A stretch of DNA of 64,000 bases from Lachnospiraceae bacterium (lineage in GTDB: Bacteria; Bacillota; Clostridia; Lachnospirales; Lachnospiraceae): the NCBI GenBank assembly GCA_011959805.1, contig BLMC01000010.1:1-64000 (forward strand), in the 5' to 3' direction. The notes under the pieces were generated by a model. The model saw only the letters and a program-made list of their open reading frames with translations. It ran no database searches and was not told where the DNA came from. A program made the translations under genes and the position numbers. Numbering within the stretch: the first letter of the stretch is position 1; each line of letters starts with the position of its first letter. Positions 7,323-14,390 of this stretch are shown piece after piece.

Positions 7323-8723
7323 ATGAAAAAGGACAATCTGTGGCTTAAGTACACAAATGAAGAAAAAAAGAAAGTACAGGAGACTTGCGAGCAGTATAAG
7401 GACTGTTTGAATCATGGAAAAACAGAGCGTGAATGTGTGACTCGCGTGATTGAGATGGCTCAAAAAAAGGGATATCGCGAGTTGTACTGCACATTGAAAG
7501 AGGGTACACCAATTAAGGCAGGGGATAAATTTTATGCAGTACAGATGGACAAAAGTATTGCGCTTTTTCAGATTGGTAGAAAACCATTGTCTGAGGGAAT
7601 GAATATTCTTGGCGCACATATTGATTCACCAAGAATTGATATTAAACAAAAGCCGCTTTATGAAAAAGAGGGTTTTGCCTATTTTGATACACATTATTAT
7701 GGTGGCATTAAAAAATATCAATGGACAACAATCCCGCTGGCAATTCATGGTGTAGTTGCCAAAAAAGATGGTACAATAATTCCGATTTGCATTGGTGAGA
7801 AAGAGGAAGAACCTGTGTTTGTTATCACAGATTTGCTGATACATTTGGCACAAAAGCAGATGACAGAAAAAGCGACGGAGGTTATCCAAGGGGAGAATCT
7901 TGATTTGTTAATTGGCAATTGCCCGCTAGAACAGGATGAGACATTAGAACAAGAGGAAAAAGAAACAATTAAGACGAATATTTTAAAAATTCTTGTAGAT
8001 TTTTATGATATTGAGGAGGAAGACTTACTCTCAGCAGAGTTAGAAATTGTGCCTGCGGGAAAAGCAAGAGATTTGGGGTTAGATAGGAGTATGATTCTTG
8101 CTTATGGTCATGATGATAGGGTATGTGCATTTACATCTGTTTTTGCAATGATGGATGTGGCAGAGGAAATTACAGAGTCTACTCTTTGCTGTCTTTTAGT
8201 TGATAAAGAGGAGATTGGAAATGTAGGGGCAACTGGAGCGGATTCTTGGTTTTTTGAGAATACAGTAGCAGAACTTGTCGCCGCCACAGAAAAAGATTCC
8301 CAGCTTCTTGTCCGTCGTGCATTGGCAAATTCCAAGATGTTATCCTCCGATGTCAGCGCAGGATATGATCCGTTATATGCATCTGTGTTTGAGAAAAATA
8401 ACACCGCATTTTTGGCAAAAGGACTTGCTTTTAACAAATATACAGGTTCACGTGGAAAGAGCGGGGCTAGTGATGCCAACGCAGAGTTTGTGGCAAGAAT
8501 TAGAAAGATTATGGATGACGCAGATGTGATGTATCAGTTTTCAGAGTTGGGAAAGGTTGACGCAGGCGGTGGCGGAACGATTGCACAAGATATGGCAAAA
8601 TATGGCATGAACGTGATTGATAGTGGCGTGCCTGTGATAAATATGCATGCGCCCTATGAGGCGGTTAGCAAGGCGGATGTGTACGAGGCTGTGCGTGGTT
8701 ACACAGCATTTTTAAGGGCTTAG
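7323..8723 (+). CDS. M18-family zinc aminopeptidase
   Basis: Cytosolic metallo-aminopeptidase of 466 aa, the family length, removing N-terminal (classically acidic) residues from peptides. Metal-binding and catalytic motifs: GAHIDSPR (97-104; His99 ligand, Asp101), GHDDR, DKEEIGNVGATG with the catalytic Glu pair, SADVSAGYD-like segment (SSDVSAGYDP), and a C-terminal NMHAPYEAVSKADV containing the last His. The large middle insertion is the M18 dimerisation domain. AAGGTATATAGGAA precedes ATG 7323, 24 bp after the chemoreceptor gene, so the two are probably co-transcribed. No signal peptide. Followed by an array of hairpins. Confidence 0.92.
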   Translation: MKKDNLWLKYTNEEKKKVQETCEQYKDCLNHGKTERECVTRVIEMAQKKGYRELYCTLKEGTPIKAGDKFYAVQMDKSIALFQIGRKPLSEGMNILGAHIDSPRIDIKQKPLYEKEGFAYFDTHYYGGIKKYQWTTIPLAIHGVVAKKDGTIIPICIGEKEEEPVFVITDLLIHLAQKQMTEKATEVIQGENLDLLIGNCPLEQDETLEQEEKETIKTNILKILVDFYDIEEEDLLSAELEIVPAGKARDLGLDRSMILAYGHDDRVCAFTSVFAMMDVAEEITESTLCCLLVDKEEIGNVGATGADSWFFENTVAELVAATEKDSQLLVRRALANSKMLSSDVSAGYDPLYASVFEKNNTAFLAKGLAFNKYTGSRGKSGASDANAEFVARIRKIMDDADVMYQFSELGKVDAGGGGTIAQDMAKYGMNVIDSGVPVINMHAPYEAVSKADVYEAVRGYTAFLRA

Positions 8724-8742
8724 GCCCTTTTTTTATGCACAG

Positions 8743-8869
8743 GGGTGCGTAAGGAATTTAGCAGCTTTGCTGCACGCACCCCGCGCGGCGAGTAGAGGAA
8801 GTAACTTTCCCTACTCGATTGCACGCGGGTACTCAAGTGAAAGTTTGTCAGTAGAAGCTGACGAACTTT
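8743..8869 (+). repeat. three consecutive hairpins downstream of the aminopeptidase gene
   Basis: Hairpin 1: GGGGTGCGT (8743-8751)/ACGCACCCC (8773-8781). Hairpin 2: CGAGTAG (8789-8795)/CTACTCG (8811-8817) with GGAA/TTCC inside, related to repeats at 16475 and 59537. Hairpin 3: GAAAGTTTGTCAG/CTGACGAACTTTC (about 8839-8869), 13 bp with one G.U pair. None has a clear T run right after it. The region is not coding and may be a composite intergenic repeat or mRNA-end structure. Confidence 0.6.
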
Positions 8870-8901
8870 CAACATATGTGTAAAAAAGAAAATAAAACCT
8901 C

Positions 8902-8930
8902 TTGACAAATATATCGTGCGGTGATATATT
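8902..8930 (+). promoter_or_regulatory. sigma-A promoter of the padR operon
   Basis: TTGACA (8902-8907), a 17-bp spacer and TATATT (8925-8930). The spacer and -10 box are occupied by the left arm of the 21-bp inverted repeat, so a protein bound there would block RNA polymerase. Confidence 0.75.
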
Positions 8931-8960
8931 AAAAATACGATATATCACCGCACGATATAT
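8909..8960. promoter_or_regulatory. double operator: 21-bp perfect inverted repeat, probable PadR autorepression site
   Basis: The 21-nt arm at 8909-8929 is repeated as its exact reverse complement at 8940-8960, with a 10-bp spacer. Each arm is itself a partial dyad: ATATATC, a 7-bp centre GTGCGGT, then GATATAT. The left arm covers the promoter spacer and -10 box, the right arm the start-site region. PadR-family repressors commonly bind dyads in their own promoters, so binding by the adjacent gene product is the natural inference. Confidence 0.7.
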
Positions 8961-9015
8961 CGAGTAATGATATGAAAAGCAATTTTATGTTGTGAAAGGA
9001 GGTACGACAAGTTTT

Positions 9016-9348
9016 ATGATAGAACAGGAAAATCCGTTGACGGAGGCAGTATACTATATTCTTTTGACACTTAGAAAACCAAATCATGGATATGGTATTA
9101 TTCAGGAAGTAGAACAGTTGACTGGCGGTCGCGTGGTATTGGGGGCTGGAACTTTATATGGTGCAATACAGACTCTCTTAAAAAAGGGTTGGATTGATAT
9201 TTATAGTATTGATACAGAATCTCGAAAAAAGAAAGAGTATATCATTTCAGATTTGGGAAAAAAAGTTTTTGAGATAGAGCGTCAGCGATTGGAGGAGCTG
9301 TTAAGAAATGCAGATTTAATGAAAGAGGGGGAAGAAAAAGATGATTAA
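9016..9348 (+). CDS. PadR-family transcriptional regulator
   Basis: Winged-helix repressor of 110 aa (short PadR s2-type). Pattern: PLTEAVYYILLTLRKPNHGYGI at the N-terminus, then the DNA-contacting wing GRVVLGAGTLYGAIQTLLKKGWI, then RKKKEYIISDLGKK, all typical of PadR, ending with a short dimerisation helix. The start is ATG 9016, 13 nt after AAAGGAGGT (8995-9003); a GTG at 8992 would place the RBS inside the gene. It overlaps the DUF2812 gene by 8 nt. PadR-DUF2812 pairs are common in Clostridia; the pair is probably autoregulated through the operator at 8909-8960. Confidence 0.9.
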   Translation: MIEQENPLTEAVYYILLTLRKPNHGYGIIQEVEQLTGGRVVLGAGTLYGAIQTLLKKGWIDIYSIDTESRKKKEYIISDLGKKVFEIERQRLEELLRNADLMKEGEEKDD

Positions 9349-10054
9349 ATTTCGTATTTATCTTGATAAGGAAGCAGAGGAAAAGTGGTTAAATCAAATG
9401 GCAGCAGATGGTTGGGCAATGGAATCATTTTTTGGGGGGATTTATCAATTTTCTGCCTGTGAAAAAGGAGCGTATACTTATCGTGTTGACTTTGGAGACA
9501 AATTATTTTCTGTTAGTGAGGATTATCGAGAGCTAATGCAGGATGCAGGGATTCAGATTATACAGACATGGGGCTATTGGGTGATACTGCGAAAGAAGAC
9601 ATCAGAAGGAGCATTTATGCTCTATACAGATTTAGCTTCTAACATTGAACACTATCAGAAAATTCGCAGAATGTTTAAAATTGTCACAATAATCGAGCTA
9701 ATTTGTCTGTTTATAGAACTTTATGTTGGGGCAGTTGAGGGAATTGTATTGGGGTATGCGTTTGCACTTCTAATTGGAGCATTGTTGTTATCTGTAATCA
9801 ATGCATTGTTTCAGACGAATCAGAAAATTGCAGAATTGGAAGAAAAAATGACAGGGATTGCAAGGAATAAAAAGAATACATATACATCAGCTTTTTTAAT
9901 TATTGGATTGTTGATGAATAGCTGTATCCTTTTTCTAATGGACTATATACCATATACGATTACAAAGGGATTACAAATTATAGCAATTATATTGATGCTT
10001 ATTGGACTTGCAAAGACCAGCACGAAAAGTCTATTTCGACATATTGACCAATAA
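9341..10054 (+). CDS. DUF2812 membrane protein
   Basis: 237 aa. The first ~100 residues are the soluble DUF2812 domain: FRIYLDKEAEEKWLNQMAADGW, YRVDFGDK, DAGIQIIQTWGYWVILRK. The C-terminal half has hydrophobic pairs near residues 110-150 and 180-230, so four membrane segments are likely. Function unknown; these proteins are habitually encoded with PadR regulators and may sense envelope stress. The start ATG 9341 lies within the end of padR, with GGGGG upstream, indicating translational coupling. Confidence 0.8.
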   Translation: MIKFRIYLDKEAEEKWLNQMAADGWAMESFFGGIYQFSACEKGAYTYRVDFGDKLFSVSEDYRELMQDAGIQIIQTWGYWVILRKKTSEGAFMLYTDLASNIEHYQKIRRMFKIVTIIELICLFIELYVGAVEGIVLGYAFALLIGALLLSVINALFQTNQKIAELEEKMTGIARNKKNTYTSAFLIIGLLMNSCILFLMDYIPYTITKGLQIIAIILMLIGLAKTSTKSLFRHIDQ

Positions 10055-10236
10055 GCAGTGATATTCGTTCTCTTTCTATAGCGTCTAATCTACAAAAAAT
10101 TGGACATACTGACTATGTGGCGAATCAATACACATGACCACATCAGAAATTTATCTGGTATGTGGCCGGTGCGAATAGGCAAGTGGAATCTTTCTTGCTC
10201 AGTTATATGGTTATGTAGTTTATGGAGGAGGCAAAA
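10055..10236 (+). other. intergenic region with a small dyad
   Basis: Separates DUF2812 from the next gene. CCACAT (about 10140) and ATGTGG (about 10159) form a short hairpin without a T run. No convincing promoter or terminator was identified. Confidence 0.3.
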
Positions 10237-10671
10237 ATGGTAGAACCAGATACAATTCGACTTTTGCGAGAGTGTGATGCAGGAATTAAAATGGGGATAG
10301 CATCAATCGATGATGTTGTTGATTATGTGCATCATGAAAAGCTGCGAAAATGTTTGACAGATTGTAAAGAAGAACATGATAAATTGCAACAGGAAATTGA
10401 AAAATTACTTGCGAAATATCATGATGACGGTAAAGAACCTAGTATTATGGCAAAAGGAATGTCGTGGATAAAGACCAATGTAAAATTAGTAATGAAAGAA
10501 TCTGATCACACGATTGCTGATTTGATGACAGACGGCTGTAATATGGGAATTAAATTTTTGCGAAAATATCTGAATGAGTACAAGGCAGCAGAGGAAAAAG
10601 CAAAAGACATTGCAAAAAGATTAATTAATATTGAGGAAAAACTTACGCTGGAAATCAGGGAGTTTTTGTAA
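10237..10671 (+). CDS. DUF2383-like four-helix (ferritin-like) protein
   Basis: 144 aa, almost entirely helical by pattern: RLLRECDAGIKMGIASIDDVV, an HHEKLRKCLTDCKEEHDKLQQEIEKLL helix, then TIADLMTDGCNMGIKFLRKYLNEY. This arrangement resembles DUF2383/PA2169-type proteins with a ferritin-like bundle; the His/Glu positions could bind metal but a full diiron set is not evident. The start is ATG 10237, 7 nt after GGAGGAGG; the ATG at 10222 would contain its own RBS. Followed directly by a terminator, then sigK, and possibly sporulation-related, which is inference. Confidence 0.65.
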   Translation: MVEPDTIRLLRECDAGIKMGIASIDDVVDYVHHEKLRKCLTDCKEEHDKLQQEIEKLLAKYHDDGKEPSIMAKGMSWIKTNVKLVMKESDHTIADLMTDGCNMGIKFLRKYLNEYKAAEEKAKDIAKRLINIEEKLTLEIREFL

Positions 10672-10701
10672 GAAAAGACAGGCATTTTGCTTGTCTTTTC
10701 T
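10671..10701 (+). terminator. intrinsic terminator
   Basis: AGAAAAGACA (10671-10680) pairs with TGTCTTTTCT (10692-10701) around GGCATTTTGCT; starts at the stop codon of the helical protein gene and isolates it from sigK. The stem is A/T-symmetrical and may work both ways. Confidence 0.75.
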
Positions 10702-10732
10702 GTGTTAAATTACTTTTTTTATTTGGAAAGGC

Positions 10733-10760
10733 ACTTAAATCGGATACAGGTCATACAATA
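10733..10760 (+). promoter_or_regulatory. sigma-E/sigma-K-type sporulation promoter of sigK
   Basis: CATACAAT (10752-10759) matches the -10 consensus of sigma E, and CATACAATA also fits the sigma K pattern CATANNNTA, with AC at 10733-10734 placed 17 bp upstream as sigma K expects. The sigma E -35 element is poor. The predicted start site near 10766 leaves a ~20-nt leader before the TTG start of sigK. Confidence 0.55.
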
Positions 10761-10786
10761 AAATAAATGAGTCCTGGGGGCATTTC

Positions 10787-11446
10787 TTGAAGACCTTTGA
10801 GCAACCTTTATCTGCCAAGGAGGAGACCGGATATCTGGAAGAAATGAACGGCGAGGATTTGGAAGCAGCCCATAGAGCAAGGCAGATTTTGATAGAAAGA
10901 AATCTGCGTCTGGTGGCACATGTGTCCAAGAAATACATGGGGTGCGGGGAAGACATGGAGGATTTGATATCCATCGGCACCATAGGACTTATCAAGGCAG
11001 TAAATACCTTTAAGCCAGAGAAAGGAAGCCGGCTTGCTACATATGCTGCAAAATGTATAGACAATGAGCTGTTGATGATGTTTCGGGCAAGAAAAAAAGT
11101 TACGCGGGAAGTATCCTTATATGAACCGATTGGCACTGATAAGGAGGGAAATGAGATTAACTTAATCGATGTCTGTGAGCAGGAACAACGCGATATTGTA
11201 GATGATATGGATATGATAGCGAAACTTAGATGCTTGCACCGCCTGATAGAAGAGAAACTTGATAATAGAGAACAAGAGATTATTCGCCTGCGATATGGAA
11301 TTCTGGGAACAAGCTTTATTGGTGAGGAGATGACACAGCGCGATATTGGAAAACTTTTGGGTATTTCCAGAAGTTATGTATCAAGAATAGAAAAGAAAGC
11401 CTTGGGAAAATTAAGAGCAGGTTTAGAAGCAGAAAATCTATGCTAG
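10787..11446 (+). CDS. sigK: sporulation RNA polymerase sigma factor sigma K, without pro-sequence
   Basis: Late mother-cell sigma factor, 219 aa. Region 2 reads NLRLVAHVSKKY, DLISIGTIGLIKAVNTF, LATYAAKCIDNELLM; region 4 ends REQEIIRLRYGI and TQRDIGKLLGISRSYVSRIEKKAL. These match Bacillus SigK closely from its PQPLS position (here EQPLS, residues 5-9). Start is TTG 10787 with GGGGG 6 nt upstream; a stop at 10736-10738 and no earlier start codon exclude the ~20-residue hydrophobic pro-peptide of Bacillus, so the product should be active without proteolysis, as in C. difficile. No intervening skin-type element inside the gene. Single gene between terminator and comM. Confidence 0.9.
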   Translation: MKTFEQPLSAKEETGYLEEMNGEDLEAAHRARQILIERNLRLVAHVSKKYMGCGEDMEDLISIGTIGLIKAVNTFKPEKGSRLATYAAKCIDNELLMMFRARKKVTREVSLYEPIGTDKEGNEINLIDVCEQEQRDIVDDMDMIAKLRCLHRLIEEKLDNREQEIIRLRYGILGTSFIGEEMTQRDIGKLLGISRSYVSRIEKKALGKLRAGLEAENLC

Positions 11447-11556
11447 AATGTGCTATTTTTTACATTTTGAGTGTTACTTTTTACATTTGTATTGTAATTG
11501 CAGATCGCCTATGGTATATATGTCGGAGTACAAGATAGATAAAGGAGCATCGTGGA

Positions 11557-13098
11557 ATGTATAGCAGAGTGATAACAGGTGCTGTCAATGGTATAGAGAG
11601 CATGTTTGCGGCAGTTGAAGTCGATGTGTCAAAGGGGATGCCTGGCTTTGAAATGGTAGGACAATTAAATAATGAGGTGCGGGAGGCAAAGGAGCGTGTT
11701 AGGATTGCATTAAAAAATGTTTCTGTACAAATCCCACCGATGCGAATAACAGTCAGCATATTTCCAGCAGAGATGCGCAAGGAAGGTGCTTCTTATGATT
11801 TGCCGATTGCGGTCGGTATTTTAGTATCATTAGGACTGATACCAGAGGAAGGAATTCAGAATACATTAATTATAGGGGAGCTCGGTCTTGACGGAGAAGT
11901 TCGTGCTGTTAAAGGAGTGCTTCCCATTGTGCAAAAAGCAAAGCAGGAACGGGTTACTCGATGTATTGTGCCAAAAGAAAACGTTAAAGAAGGCGCTGTG
12001 ATTGGCGGTATTGAAATTATCGGTGTAAGAACGCTCCAAGATACGATAGAATACCTTAGGGAGATTGAGGAGCGCAAGGCCCAAAAGATAGCACCAGCAG
12101 AACAAACACAGATAGAGAATTTGGAAGAGATAATTACAGACGTGGATTTTGCGGAAGTAAATGGTCAGGAGTCCATAAAACGCGCGATGGAAGTTGCAGC
12201 GGCTGGATTTCATCATATATTGATGGTGGGACCGCCAGGCTCAGGTAAGACTATGATCGCCAAAAGAATACCGACAATTTTACCGGATTTATCGATGGAG
12301 GAAAGTCTGGAAGTTTCTACTATTTACAGTGTTGCAGGACAGCTAGACAACAAAAAGGCACTCATTACAAGGAGACCATTTTTGGATCCTCATCACACAA
12401 TTTCCGACCAAGCACTTGCAGGCGGCGGGCGGATTCCCAGGCCCGGCGTCATTTCACTGGCGCATAGAGGTGTCTTATTTATGGACGAGCTACCGGAATT
12501 TCGTCGCAGTACAGTTGAGATACTTCGACAACCTCTTGAGGATAAGCGCATTCATATTGCCAGAACCTATGGCAGTTTTGTTTATCCGGCGGATTTTATG
12601 TTGGTGGCAGCGATGAACCCTTGTCCTTGTGGTCATTTTCCAGATCGGAATCGATGCAGATGTTCAGAGTCGGAGATTAAGAAGTATCTTTCCAGAATAT
12701 CGGGGCCAATCCTTGACCGTATTGATGTGGTGACAGAAGCGCCAAGGGTAGATATTAAACAGTTGTCTGCAGAGATGCACAATGAGAGTAGCACCGATAT
12801 CAAACGGCGTGTCTTAGAAGCAAGAGCACGTCAGGAATACCGTTACAAAGGGACAAGCTATCGGTTTAATGCAGAGCTGCGGCCAGGTGATATTAAAAGA
12901 TACTGTAAACTAAACATAAAAGCGCAGGATATGATAGAGGAAGTATTTACCAGGATGAATTTATCCGCACGTGCATATCATAAGATTATAAAGGTGGCGC
13001 GCACTATCGCAGATCTGGACGGGAAAGAAAATATTCTTATAGAACATCTTAGTGAGGCAATCTGTTATAGAATGAATGATCATAAATATTGGAATTAG
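11557..13098 (+). CDS. ComM/YifB-family Mg-chelatase-like AAA+ ATPase
   Basis: 513 aa, full length for the YifB/ComM family, a hexameric helicase that in naturally competent bacteria drives branch migration during DNA uptake recombination. Layout: an N-terminal Lon-like S5 fold (about 1-165, MPGFEMVGQLNNEVREAKERVR), an AAA+ core with Walker A VGPPGSGKT (near 224) and Walker B GVLFMDELPEF, then a four-cysteine cluster CPCGHFPDRNRCRC, and an arginine-finger/C-terminal lid. RBS AAAGGAG before ATG 11557. It precedes dprA by 36 bp, a common Firmicutes pairing, and both act on incoming single-stranded DNA. Confidence 0.92.
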   Translation: MYSRVITGAVNGIESMFAAVEVDVSKGMPGFEMVGQLNNEVREAKERVRIALKNVSVQIPPMRITVSIFPAEMRKEGASYDLPIAVGILVSLGLIPEEGIQNTLIIGELGLDGEVRAVKGVLPIVQKAKQERVTRCIVPKENVKEGAVIGGIEIIGVRTLQDTIEYLREIEERKAQKIAPAEQTQIENLEEIITDVDFAEVNGQESIKRAMEVAAAGFHHILMVGPPGSGKTMIAKRIPTILPDLSMEESLEVSTIYSVAGQLDNKKALITRRPFLDPHHTISDQALAGGGRIPRPGVISLAHRGVLFMDELPEFRRSTVEILRQPLEDKRIHIARTYGSFVYPADFMLVAAMNPCPCGHFPDRNRCRCSESEIKKYLSRISGPILDRIDVVTEAPRVDIKQLSAEMHNESSTDIKRRVLEARARQEYRYKGTSYRFNAELRPGDIKRYCKLNIKAQDMIEEVFTRMNLSARAYHKIIKVARTIADLDGKENILIEHLSEAICYRMNDHKYWN

Positions 13099-13134
13099 TG
13101 GGTTATTAATGGAATATTATGATATAGGGGAAGT

Positions 13135-14277
13135 ATGAAGGAGAACAAAGAAGAGATTACACAGCAAAAACAGTATGCTTGTTGGCTTGACACAATCTAT
13201 TGGATTACAAGTGATATGAAATATAAACTTTTAAGTGCGGTGGGCAGTGTGCAAGGTATTTATCATATAGAAGAAGGACAACTTACTACCATAATAGGAC
13301 GAAAGGGGTGTGAACGTTTTTGCCAACATAAAAATAGATATACACCACAGAAGGTTTGGAATTATATGAAGAAATTGGGGATTCGTTATACATACTGTGA
13401 AGATTCGGATTTTCCCAAAAAGCTTGTGAATATTCCAGACCCGCCTTTTGGTATTTTTTACAAAGGAAAGCTTCCGTCAAAAGGTGTTCCAGCAATCGCG
13501 ATGATTGGAGCCAGAAAGTGTAGTGAATATGGTAGGTATATGGCCGAAAATTTTGCGACTGTATTTGCGATGCATGGTATTAATGTGATAAGCGGAATGG
13601 CACAAGGGATAGATGGTATCAGCCAAAAATCTGCGTTGGCGGCGGGAGGTAATTCCTACGCAGTGCTTGGCTGTGGTGTTGATGTTGTGTATCCAAAAGT
13701 CAATGAGAAGCTTTATTATCAACTTTTGGAGCAAGGAGGCGTGCTGTCAGAGTATCCGCCGCAGATGGAGCCAAGACCAATGCTGTTTCCGCCAAGAAAT
13801 CGTATTATCAGTGCACTTTCAGATGTAGTGCTAGTTGTGGAGGCTCGTGAAAAGAGTGGCAGTTTGATTACGGTGGACATGGCCTTAGAACAGGGGAAGG
13901 AAGTGTATATTGTGCCAGGAAGGTGTACAGATAGTCTTAGTATGGGATGCAATCGACTTTTGCGACAAGGAGCTGCAATTGCGACTACGCCAGAAGATAT
14001 TATTGAGGATATGTACTGGGAAACACGATTACAAAAAGCAAATAACCCATTAGAAAAAGAAGAAAACGACAAGAATGATATTATTAGAAAACTTTCGTCG
14101 ACAACCAAAGAACTCTATGCGATTTTAGATGTTTTACCAATAACACAAGATGTAATTGTTTCGCGGTTAAGAGACAAGAAAAAAGCACTTTCGATACCTC
14201 AGATTTGTCAAGGTCTTGTAGAACTTGAGCTAAAAGGATTAGTTGTCAGTGAAAATAGGCAATATAGAAAAATTTGA
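13135..14277 (+). CDS. dprA: DNA-processing protein DprA
   Basis: 380 aa, loads RecA on incoming single-stranded DNA in transformation. The Rossmann-like core shows IGARKCSEYGRYMAENFA, SGMAQGIDGISQKSALAAGG, VLGCGVDVVYP and FPPRNRIISALSDVVLVVEA. There is an N-terminal SAM-like region and a C-terminal winged helix (IPQICQGLVELELKGLVV). AGGGGAAGT precedes ATG 13135. Sits between comM and topA; dprA-topA adjacency is conserved widely in Firmicutes. No competence genes for pilus assembly are in the window, so actual competence is not shown. Confidence 0.95.
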   Translation: MKENKEEITQQKQYACWLDTIYWITSDMKYKLLSAVGSVQGIYHIEEGQLTTIIGRKGCERFCQHKNRYTPQKVWNYMKKLGIRYTYCEDSDFPKKLVNIPDPPFGIFYKGKLPSKGVPAIAMIGARKCSEYGRYMAENFATVFAMHGINVISGMAQGIDGISQKSALAAGGNSYAVLGCGVDVVYPKVNEKLYYQLLEQGGVLSEYPPQMEPRPMLFPPRNRIISALSDVVLVVEAREKSGSLITVDMALEQGKEVYIVPGRCTDSLSMGCNRLLRQGAAIATTPEDIIEDMYWETRLQKANNPLEKEENDKNDIIRKLSSTTKELYAILDVLPITQDVIVSRLRDKKKALSIPQICQGLVELELKGLVVSENRQYRKI

Positions 14278-14319
14278 CAAAGGGGCATAAAATATTTGAC
14301 AAATTTTAGAAAATATTAC

Positions 14320-14348
14320 TTGCCACATGATAAAAATTAGGTTATAGT
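14320..14348 (+). promoter_or_regulatory. topA promoter
   Basis: TTGCCA (14320-14325), 17-bp spacer, TATAGT (14343-14348), 42 bp before the topA ATG. An alternative -35 TTGACA lies at 14296-14301. Sigma-A type. Confidence 0.6.
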
Positions 14349-14390
14349 GGTGAACGTAAGTCAAACAATATAAATTTAAGAGGTAACAGT

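Noticed and set aside
10671-10790. Skin-type element or frameshift at the 5' end of sigK
   Set aside because: There is no recombinase gene and no other sigK fragment in the window, and a proper promoter and RBS fit the short form.
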